Assembly: GCA_039933635.1 (NCBI GenBank)
Contig: JBDTNQ010000046.1
Location: 1 to 31,232, forward strand
Direction: 5' to 3'
Origin: JBDTNQ01 sp039933635
GTDB taxonomy: Bacteria; Acidobacteriota; Vicinamibacteria; Vicinamibacterales; SCN-69-37
Length of the DNA stretch: 31,232 nucleotides
In this document: piece after piece, positions 23,298-30,513 of the stretch
Layout: the number at the start of each line of letters is the position of its first letter
Position numbering within the stretch: the first letter of the stretch is position 1
Translations under genes and position numbers: made by a program
The notes under the pieces: model-generated
Seen by the model: only the letters and a program-made list of their open reading frames with translations
Database searches by the model: none
What the model was told of the DNA's origin: nothing

Positions 23298-24693
23298 TGA
23301 ACCCAAAATACTCTTGGGCGTTCCCGTGGCAAATCGCCTCGACCATCGGTCCCACGAGGGCGCGGTCGTTGGGGATGTGTCCGGACTCCATGTCACGGCC
23401 CAGGAGATTGCAAAGCACGCGGCGGAAGTACTCGTGCCTCGGGTAGGACATGAACGAGCGTGAATCGGTGGTCATGCCGACGAACCGCGACAGCAGGCCA
23501 ACGTTCGAGAGCGCGTTCATCTGCCACTCCATGCCTTCCTTCTGGTCGAGGAACCACCAGCCACTGCCGAATTGCACTTTGCCGGCAGTCTTGCCGTCCT
23601 GAAAATTGCCGATCATCGTGGCGAACACGTAGTTGTCGGCCGGGTTGAGGTTGTACACGATGGTCTTCGGCAGCGTGTCCTCGGCCGCCAGCTGGTCGAG
23701 GTACTGACCAAGCCGCTCCGCCTGTGGCCAGTCACCAATCGAGTCGTAGCCGGCATCGCGGCCGATGTGACCACTCGCGTGGGTGTTGGCGTTGCGGCGC
23801 GCACCGAGGTGCAGTTGCTTGGTCCAGCCCCGCGTCGCGTCGAGCCTCCCGAAGAACCGCATCAGGTGAGAGGCGAATGCGCGGTGCTCGTCGGGGCTCG
23901 CCGCCCGACCGGCGCGCGCACGATCGAAGATCGCGGACGCTTGGTCGTCCGTGCACGGCGCGGCGAAGCACTGCTCGAGGCCGTGATCCGACAAGCGTCC
24001 GCCGATGTCGTGAAAGGCCTGATGCCGCCGGTCCAGCGCATCGAGCAAATCCGCGCAGTGCGCGATGTCAATGTTCGCGGTCGAGGCGAGCCGATCCACC
24101 CATGGCCCGAACACATCGGGCTGGTCAACGTCGAGTGCACGATCGGGCCGGAACGTCGGCAGTATTCTCGTCTTCACTGTCGATTGCGCCAGACGTTCGT
24201 GATGGGTCAATGGCTCGGCGGGATCGTCGGTCGTGCACACGACCTCCACGTTGAACTTGCGCAGGATGCCGTGCGTCGAGAGGTCGTCTGAAGCCAGACG
24301 CTCGATCGCCTGTTCCCAGATCCGCGGCGCCGTGGACGCATCGAGCAGGTCGTGTATCCGGAAGTAGCGCGCGAGTTCGAGATGGGTCCAGTGGTACAGC
24401 GGGTTGCGCAGGCACGCGCGCACCGTCCTGGCCCAGGCCAGGAACTTGTCGCGCGGTGACGCCGAGCCGGTGCAGAACTCCTCGGCCACACCGTTCGCAC
24501 GCATCGCGCGCCACTTGTAATGGTCGCCTTCCAGCCAGATTTCAGACAGGTCCGCGAATCGCCGGTTCTCCGCGAGATCCCGCGGAGAGAGATGACAGTG
24601 ATAGTCGATGATCGGCAGGGGTTCCGCGAATGCGTGGTACAGGTCGCGGGCCGCGCGCGAGTCGAGCAGGAACTCTGAATGAATGAAAGACAT
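23284..24693 (-). CDS. uxaC: Glucuronate (uronate) isomerase
   Basis: 469 residues, the usual length. It converts D-glucuronate to fructuronate or D-galacturonate to tagaturonate in the cytoplasm. The amidohydrolase-fold metal motif is IDYHCHLSPRDLAENRR (H32, H34). Further family blocks are WLEGDHYKWRAMRANGV, NPLYHWTHLELARYF, FNVEVVCTTDDPAEPL, QLHLGARRNAN, YNLNPADNYVFATMIGNFQD and GMTTDSRSFMSYPRHEYFRR. The Tat-exported TIM-barrel gene ends 30 bases upstream on the same strand, so the two are likely co-transcribed. No uxaB, uxuA or kdgK follows, so the rest of uronate breakdown is elsewhere. Confidence 0.96.
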   Translation of the reverse strand: MSFIHSEFLLDSRAARDLYHAFAEPLPIIDYHCHLSPRDLAENRRFADLSEIWLEGDHYKWRAMRANGVAEEFCTGSASPRDKFLAWARTVRACLRNPLYHWTHLELARYFRIHDLLDASTAPRIWEQAIERLASDDLSTHGILRKFNVEVVCTTDDPAEPLTHHERLAQSTVKTRILPTFRPDRALDVDQPDVFGPWVDRLASTANIDIAHCADLLDALDRRHQAFHDIGGRLSDHGLEQCFAAPCTDDQASAIFDRARAGRAASPDEHRAFASHLMRFFGRLDATRGWTKQLHLGARRNANTHASGHIGRDAGYDSIGDWPQAERLGQYLDQLAAEDTLPKTIVYNLNPADNYVFATMIGNFQDGKTAGKVQFGSGWWFLDQKEGMEWQMNALSNVGLLSRFVGMTTDSRSFMSYPRHEYFRRVLCNLLGRDMESGHIPNDRALVGPMVEAICHGNAQEYFGFRPRT

Positions 24694-24723
24694 AGACGCG
24701 GCAAGCGGACTCTGACCCGATGA

Positions 24724-25650
24724 CTACAGCGCTTGCCGGCAGAAAGCCACAGCCTTCGCGATCTCCGCCATCCGATTCGAGCCCTCCGGCACCGGGTACT
24801 CGAACTCGATCGTCGCCTGGATGTTCCACTTCTTATCGCGCAACAGGCGGAGCACTTCGGCAATCGGCGTGTCGCCCTGACCGAATGGGACGTTCGGTCC
24901 CTCGTGCATCTTGCGGTCCTTCACGTGGATGTGCGTGATGCGGTCGTGGTGCTGCGTGAGGAACGGCACCGGCGATGTGTTGTTGCCGGCGACGAAGTGA
25001 CCGAGGTCCAGATTGGCACCGTTGAACTTCGCCTGCGCGAACGCGGCTTCCCAATGCGCGGGCGTCGTCTCGGCGTGACCGTGGTACCCGACCATCAGCT
25101 GGTGCTTGTCAGCAAACTGGCCGATGCGCGCCGTCCCCTTCGCGTCAATCTCGCAGGAGATCGCGCGCGCGCCGATCGCCGTCGCGAGGGCGAACGCGTA
25201 ATCCAGTTCCTGATCGTCGAACGCGTAGATATTGTCGAACTTCAAGATCTCGAGCGCGACGCCCGCATCCGCCCACTGCTTGCGGAACGCCTGCGCCTTG
25301 GCGAGATCGGCCGTCCGTCGCCACGCCTGCAGCGGTCCGGCGGCCTGTGACGCCGGCTGCCCGGGTACGGCCGCGGGCGCGATCCAACCCATCGCGCGCT
25401 CGATCGGCTGGGAGCGGATTTCCACCGCGCTCACACCAAGTTCGAGACACTTGTCCAACACCTCGTCGCCCGGCATGTTGTTGTTGCCGAAGCTATACGG
25501 CACGTTCAACCCGATCTGGACGCCTGCCACCTTCGAGTTCGGGCGCGGGCGGGTCGTCTGACCGGCGGCACGCGCGGCGTGGGTGAGCAAGGCAGCTGCC
25601 GGCACGCTGCCGAGGGCGATCTGGCCGAGTTGGCGTCGGGTGTAGCGCAT
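24724..25650 (-). CDS. Tat-exported sugar isomerase/epimerase-like TIM-barrel protein
   Basis: 308 residues. The N-terminus MRYTRRQLGQIALGSVPAAA is a twin-arginine signal, so the protein is folded before export to the periplasm. The remainder is a xylose-isomerase-like TIM barrel with probable metal ligands in ISCEIDAKG, ANLDLGHFVAGN, THIHVKDRKM and QATIEFEYP. Relatives include 3-keto-glycoside lyases and sugar-phosphate isomerases; as a periplasmic enzyme, phosphorylated substrates are unlikely. It is the first gene of the pair with uxaC and is divergent from the dehydrogenase operon. Confidence 0.87.
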   Translation of the reverse strand: MRYTRRQLGQIALGSVPAAALLTHAARAAGQTTRPRPNSKVAGVQIGLNVPYSFGNNNMPGDEVLDKCLELGVSAVEIRSQPIERAMGWIAPAAVPGQPASQAAGPLQAWRRTADLAKAQAFRKQWADAGVALEILKFDNIYAFDDQELDYAFALATAIGARAISCEIDAKGTARIGQFADKHQLMVGYHGHAETTPAHWEAAFAQAKFNGANLDLGHFVAGNNTSPVPFLTQHHDRITHIHVKDRKMHEGPNVPFGQGDTPIAEVLRLLRDKKWNIQATIEFEYPVPEGSNRMAEIAKAVAFCRQAL

Positions 25651-25733
25651 GATTCGACCTACGGTAGCACTCCGGATTTGGCGGTGCCAGCAGAGATGCA
25701 GACGTGGTCAATCCCGGGAACGCGTGCGTTCGA

Positions 25734-25739
25734 TACAAT
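25734..25739 (+). promoter_or_regulatory. -10-like box TACAAT upstream of the dehydrogenase operon
   Basis: TACAATGCCGG is the same string seen before ppk1 (12821). Here the coding start is about 130 bases further on, so transcription would yield a long 5' leader containing two tandem 18-bp repeats. No -35 was recognised. Confidence 0.45.
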
Positions 25740-25780
25740 GCCGGAATCGACGCACGGCTGTGTGCAGGCGTGGGGAACGG

Positions 25781-25816
25781 GGATCCACGGACGGTCCGGG
25801 ATCCATGGACGGTCCG
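25781..25816. repeat. Two tandem 18-bp repeats in the leader of the dehydrogenase operon
   Basis: GGATCCACGGACGGTCCG (25781-25798) and GGATCCATGGACGGTCCG (25799-25816) differ at one base. Each contains the small palindrome GGACGGTCC. Function unknown; could be a minisatellite or a protein-binding/RNA hairpin element. Confidence 0.75.
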
Positions 25817-25871
25817 GGGTTCCAGGGAATGCCCATCAGAAACACGCGCCGCCGGTCGCGCAAAGGAACTC

Positions 25872-28577
25872 ATGTCCCGGACTCTCAACACCCTCGTCCT
25901 CGTCGCCCTGTGCGCCACTACCGGCTCCGCGTTTCAGAGCGGGCCGTGGCCGCCCCCGTTGAAACCCGCGGCGCCAGACGCGCCGGCACAGTCGCCCGCG
26001 GATGAAATGGCCACGTTCGTCATGCCACCCGGGTACCACGTCGAGCTGGTCGCGAGCGAGCCGATGGTCCAGGACGTGGTGGCGATTGACTGGGATCCGG
26101 ATGGCCGGATGTGGGCCATCGAGATGGCCGGCTACATGCACGACATCACGGCCACCGACGAGTTGCAGCCTACCGGACGCATCGTCGTGTTGGAAGACAC
26201 GAACAACGACGGCCGCATGGACAAGCGCACCGTCTTCATGGATGGCCTGGTGCTGCCGCGCGCGTTGAAGGTGCTTGACCACGGCGTGCTCATCGGCGAG
26301 CCCCCGTACGTGTGGCTTGCGCGCGACAACAACGGCGATCTGAAGGCCGACTCCAAGGTGCAGGTCACCGACAAGTACGGCCGCCGCGACGCAAACGTCG
26401 AGCACAACGCGAACGCGTTCTTCTGGGCGCTCGACAACTGGATGTACACGTCCGAAGTGGATGTGGACCTGCGTCTCACGACGGACGCCACATTCACCGT
26501 GCGCCCGACGCTGTCACGAGGCCAGTGGGGCGTGTCGCAGGATGACGCCGGTCGCATTTACAGGAACACGAACGAATCCTCGCTTCACGTGGATCTCGTA
26601 CCGGCGCGCTACTTCACGCGGAATCCGACGCTGCTGCGCACGCGCGGCCTCTATGAGTCACTCGAAGGCCCCAACCGCGAGGCCAACCGCGTGTGGCCGG
26701 CGCACGCCACGCCAGGCGTCAATCGTGGCTATCAGGCAGGCGTGTTGAAGCCGGATGGCGCGCTGGCGAACTTCACGTCCGTCAGCGCGCCCACGGTCTT
26801 CCGTGGCGACCGGTTACCGGCGGACCTCTATGGCGACGTCTTCGTCACCGAGCCTGCGGCCAACCTCGTCGCGCGACTCAAGGTCAAAGATGACGGCACC
26901 ACACTGCAGGGCGCGAAGGCGTACGAAGGCGCCGAGTTCCTGACGTCCACTGACGAACGCTTCCGGCCGGTGAATCTCTCCGTCGGCCCCGACGGCACCC
27001 TTTACGTCGTCGACATCTACCGCGGGATCATCCAGCACAAAGGCTTCATCACGGAATACCTGCGCGATCAGATCCTGTCTCGGAACCTCGAGGCCCCGAT
27101 CGCGCGCAGCCGGATCTACCGCGTCGTGTATGACGGCATCGCGCGCGGCCCGAAGCCGGCGCTGTCGCGCGCCACGCCGGCGCAACTGGTCGCCACACTC
27201 TCGCATCCCAATGGCTGGTGGCGCGACACGGCGCAGCGCCTGCTCGTCGAGCGCAAGCCGCCCGCGGCCGTCGCGCCGTTGCGCGCGCTGGCGCGCACAT
27301 CGAAAGTCGACCGCGTGCGCCTGCAGGCACTGTGGACGCTCGACGGCATGGACCAACTCGAGCCAGCCGACGTCACGCGCGCCCTGACGGATACGTCGCG
27401 TGACGTGCGCACCGGCGGCGTCAGGATGGCGGAGAAATGGCTGAACGATGCCGCCCAGCCAGCGGTTCTGGCGGCGCTGCACGCGCGCGAGACTGACACC
27501 GACTGGGCCGTGCAGCGGCAACTCGCCGCCACGTTCGGTGAGATCTCGGCGACCGATGCCCGCCTCACGGCGCTCGCCGGCATGCTCGAACGACGCGGCG
27601 ACGATCCGGTGACGGTGGACGTCGCCATCAGCGGCTTGCGGGGTCTGGAGACGGACATGCTCACGCGCCTGCTGGCTCGTCCTACAGAAACGCCGAAGGT
27701 CTCGGCTGCGATCACGATGCTCGCGGGCACGGTCGTGCGTGCTGGCCGTGACACCAACGTGCAGACGCTGCTCGGCTGGGTCGCCGACGCGCAGCGGCCG
27801 GCGTGGCAACGCGCGGCGCTGCTCAACGGCGCCGAGGTCGCGCTGCTCAATGCACCGATGCCCGGCACACCGCGCCCAACGGCGCCAGCGGCGGCCACCG
27901 CTACCGTCCCGTGCCCAACCTGTCCGGGCGCGCGCAGTGGACCGGGCGGCGCGTCCGCATTCCCGGCCGGCGGTGGACGTGCGGCGGCGGGTGGTGGACG
28001 CGGCACCGTCGCAGCGCCGGCGGCCAGGCCGGTGGGTCCCATGCTGCGCCTGAGTCGCGAGCCCGCGGCCGTTGTGGCGCTGGCGGACGGCGCCGATCCG
28101 CTGGCGGCGCGCCTCAAGAGCGTGCTGGCCAAGGTCGAGTGGCCGGGTAAGCCAGGCGCGTCCGCGCCGGTGGCCCCGCTCACCGTCGACGAACAGAAGC
28201 GATTCGACGCCGGCCATGAGATCTACACGAGCATTTGCCAGGCATGTCATCAGCCGGATGGCCGCGGCGCACCCGGAGTGGCCGCGAGTCTCGTCGGTTC
28301 GCAGCTGGCCCTCGCTCCGGCCGAGGTCACCGCACGCATCCTTCTGCAAGGCAAGGAAGGGACGGTCAGCCTGATGCCGGCGCTCGGCGCGACGTTGACC
28401 GATGAGCAAATCGCGTCGGTGCTCACCTACGTGCGGCGCGAGTGGGGCCAGGGCGGCTCGCCGGTCGACCCTGCCGCCGTTCGAACGGCTCGCGACGCAT
28501 CGACGGCGCGTACGCGTCCCTGGACGAACGACGAACTGCTGAAACTGGTGCCGGCTACCCCACCGGAAGGACGCTGA
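25872..28577 (+). CDS. Exported membrane-bound-dehydrogenase-type protein with HEAT repeats and C-terminal cytochrome c
   Basis: 901 residues. After a signal peptide (TLNTLVLVALCATTGSAF) comes the beta-propeller 'membrane-bound dehydrogenase' domain (FVMPPGYHVELVASEPMVQD, WDPDGRMWAIEMAGYM), with a calcium-loop-like DTNNDGRMD at 109-117 and IYRGIIQHKGFITEYLRDQI near its end. Residues ~430-660 are HEAT-like repeats. A Pro/Gly/Ala-rich linker holding CPTC (681-684) follows, then a class I cytochrome c with CQACH at 789-793 and distal Met in VSLMPALG. Such proteins oxidise sugars or alcohols in the periplasm and pass electrons to the respiratory chain. The start follows AAGGA; the next gene begins directly after the stop. 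Confidence 0.9.
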   Translation: MSRTLNTLVLVALCATTGSAFQSGPWPPPLKPAAPDAPAQSPADEMATFVMPPGYHVELVASEPMVQDVVAIDWDPDGRMWAIEMAGYMHDITATDELQPTGRIVVLEDTNNDGRMDKRTVFMDGLVLPRALKVLDHGVLIGEPPYVWLARDNNGDLKADSKVQVTDKYGRRDANVEHNANAFFWALDNWMYTSEVDVDLRLTTDATFTVRPTLSRGQWGVSQDDAGRIYRNTNESSLHVDLVPARYFTRNPTLLRTRGLYESLEGPNREANRVWPAHATPGVNRGYQAGVLKPDGALANFTSVSAPTVFRGDRLPADLYGDVFVTEPAANLVARLKVKDDGTTLQGAKAYEGAEFLTSTDERFRPVNLSVGPDGTLYVVDIYRGIIQHKGFITEYLRDQILSRNLEAPIARSRIYRVVYDGIARGPKPALSRATPAQLVATLSHPNGWWRDTAQRLLVERKPPAAVAPLRALARTSKVDRVRLQALWTLDGMDQLEPADVTRALTDTSRDVRTGGVRMAEKWLNDAAQPAVLAALHARETDTDWAVQRQLAATFGEISATDARLTALAGMLERRGDDPVTVDVAISGLRGLETDMLTRLLARPTETPKVSAAITMLAGTVVRAGRDTNVQTLLGWVADAQRPAWQRAALLNGAEVALLNAPMPGTPRPTAPAAATATVPCPTCPGARSGPGGASAFPAGGGRAAAGGGRGTVAAPAARPVGPMLRLSREPAAVVALADGADPLAARLKSVLAKVEWPGKPGASAPVAPLTVDEQKRFDAGHEIYTSICQACHQPDGRGAPGVAASLVGSQLALAPAEVTARILLQGKEGTVSLMPALGATLTDEQIASVLTYVRREWGQGGSPVDPAAVRTARDASTARTRPWTNDELLKLVPATPPEGR

Positions 28578-29615
28578 ATGAGTCTCCGCGTCGGTATCAT
28601 TGGCACGGGCGCCATCGCCACACTGCACGCCCGCGCCTACAAGTCCATCGGCTACACGATCACGGCGTGCACGGATGTGCGCGCTGACTTCGGCCAGCGG
28701 TTCGCCGACGAACACGGTGCCGAGTTCGTCTCGAGCGCCGAGGCCGTCTGCCGCCACAAGAACGTCGACTACGTCGATCTGTGCACGCTGCCGGGATACC
28801 GAATCGATCCGGTTCGCTGGTGCGCCGAGAGCGGCAAGGCCCTCCAGGTTCAGAAGCCCATCGCGACGTCGATGGAGATCGCGCGTGAAATGGTGGCCGT
28901 CGCGCGCCAGGCGGGCATCGTCCTTGGCGTGGTCTCGCAGCATCGCTTCGATGCGTCGAGCCAGTTCCTCGCTCGCGCGATTCGCCAGGGCCGGCTTGGC
29001 CGCCTGATCCAGTGCGATGCGTACATCAAGTGGTATCGATCGGCCGAGTACTACTCCAGGCCCGTCAAGGGCAGTTGGAGCGGCGAGGGTGGCGGCGCGT
29101 TGATGAATCAGGCCATCCACCAGGTGGACCTGCTGCGATGGTTGGTGGGACCGGTGGCGAGCGTCTTCGGCATGTGGCAGCTCGGCGCGCTGCACAAGAT
29201 CGAGTCCGAGGACGTGGTGACGGCCGTGCTCCGCTACGCGAACGGCGCCACCGGCACGATTCAGGCCGCGACCGCGTTGTGGCCCGGATATCCGGAACGC
29301 GTGGAACTGCACGGCACAAAAGGCACCGCCATCGTCACCGGCGATCGATTGACCGCCTGGGACGTCCAGGACGACGTTGGCGAAGCGCCACCGCTGTCGA
29401 GCGACGTCGCATCGGGCGCCTCCGATCCCCTCGCGATTTCGCTCGAACCCTTCGAACGGCAGTTTCTCGACTTTGGTGAGGCGGTCAAGACGGGCAAGCG
29501 TCCGCTGGTGTCGGGCGACGACGGCCTCGAGGCACTGGCCCTGGTCGACGCCGTTTATCGGTCGTGCCGCAGCGGTCAGGCCGTGACGCCTGTGACCGCA
29601 GAGGGACAAGCGTAA
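28578..29615 (+). CDS. Gfo/Idh/MocA-family NAD(P)-dependent oxidoreductase
   Basis: 345 residues. The Rossmann fold opens LRVGIIGTGAIATLHARAY. The usual EKP cofactor/substrate motif reads QKP (Q92-K93-P94), keeping the Lys. The C-terminal domain has GGGALMNQAIHQVDLLRW with catalytic-type H181 and D184, and RYANGATGTIQAAT. No Tat or Sec signal, so it is cytoplasmic. Such enzymes oxidise or reduce sugar hydroxyls. It starts at the base after the dehydrogenase stop and shares one base with the next gene's start (TAATG), so the three are one operon. Confidence 0.92.
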   Translation: MSLRVGIIGTGAIATLHARAYKSIGYTITACTDVRADFGQRFADEHGAEFVSSAEAVCRHKNVDYVDLCTLPGYRIDPVRWCAESGKALQVQKPIATSMEIAREMVAVARQAGIVLGVVSQHRFDASSQFLARAIRQGRLGRLIQCDAYIKWYRSAEYYSRPVKGSWSGEGGGALMNQAIHQVDLLRWLVGPVASVFGMWQLGALHKIESEDVVTAVLRYANGATGTIQAATALWPGYPERVELHGTKGTAIVTGDRLTAWDVQDDVGEAPPLSSDVASGASDPLAISLEPFERQFLDFGEAVKTGKRPLVSGDDGLEALALVDAVYRSCRSGQAVTPVTAEGQA

Positions 29616-30484
29616 TGGCGACGCCGCTTCCGCTGGCCGCGATCACGGACGAGTTCTCGCCGACCGACCTCGACGCCGCCCTTCGTGAGATGGCCGCGCT
29701 TGGCATGACCGGCGCGGAACTCCGGATGGTGTGGGGCAAGAACGTCATCGATTTGACGAACGGCGAGATCGACCGCGCAAGAGCCGCCGTGGAAGCGGCC
29801 GGCATGCGCGTGCTCTCGATTGCCTCGCCGGTGCTCAAGTGCGTGCTGCCGGACGGTCCGGCGCTCGATCCGCGCTTTCAGCAGGACACGTTCGCTGCCA
29901 AGTACGGATTCGACGATCAGCCGGCGCTGACGACGCGCGCGTTCGAGCTGGCGACCCGCGCCGGCGCCCGCATCATTCGCGTCTTCTCGTATTGGCGGAC
30001 GATCGATCCGCCAGCCGTGTTCGATCGCGTCGCGGCGGCGCTCAATGATCTTGCTGAGGGCGCCGCGGTGCATGGGCTCGTGATCGGCATCGAAAACGAG
30101 CACGCGTGCAACATCGGCACGGGCGAAGAGACCGCGCGTCTGCTCGCCGCCGTCCCGCATCCCGCCCTTCAGGTGATCTGGGATCCGGCGAACGCGTTGG
30201 TCGCCGGCGAAATTCCGTTTCCTGACGGGTACCGCGCCTTGCCGGTCTCCCGCATCGTGCACGTGCACGCGAAGGACTGCCGCGTGCACGACCACACGCC
30301 CACCTGGGGACTCGTCGGCGACATGGACGTGGACTGGCGCGGTCAGATCGCGGCGCTCGTGCGCGACGGGTATCGTGGCTTCGTCAGCCTCGAGACACAC
30401 TGGAAGGGTCCGCACGGCGACAAGATGGAAGCCAGCCGGATGTGTGGTCAGCGGCTGAAGACGCTCGTCGAACAGGTGCCGTAG
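29615..30484 (+). CDS. Cytoplasmic sugar isomerase/epimerase-like TIM-barrel protein
   Basis: 289 residues from MATPLPLAAITDEFSPTDLD. An AP-endonuclease-2/xylose-isomerase-like barrel: probable metal ligands lie in VIGIENEHACNIGTG (Glu), LQVIWDPANA (Asp), IVHVHAKDCRVHDH (His) and FVSLETHWKG (Glu). It has no signal peptide, in contrast to the related exported protein at 24.7-25.6 kb. The start overlaps the oxidoreductase stop by one base, indicating translational coupling and a shared pathway, probably isomerising or cleaving the keto-sugar product. Confidence 0.9.
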   Translation: MATPLPLAAITDEFSPTDLDAALREMAALGMTGAELRMVWGKNVIDLTNGEIDRARAAVEAAGMRVLSIASPVLKCVLPDGPALDPRFQQDTFAAKYGFDDQPALTTRAFELATRAGARIIRVFSYWRTIDPPAVFDRVAAALNDLAEGAAVHGLVIGIENEHACNIGTGEETARLLAAVPHPALQVIWDPANALVAGEIPFPDGYRALPVSRIVHVHAKDCRVHDHTPTWGLVGDMDVDWRGQIAALVRDGYRGFVSLETHWKGPHGDKMEASRMCGQRLKTLVEQVP

Positions 30485-30513
30485 GTCGTCTCGGTCCTGT
30501 CATACTTGTCCCA

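Noticed and set aside
26814..29609. 931-codon open frame antisense to the dehydrogenase and Gfo/Idh genes
   Set aside because: Runs across two well-supported genes, is rich in Arg/His/Gly typical of high-GC shadow frames, and shows no domain.
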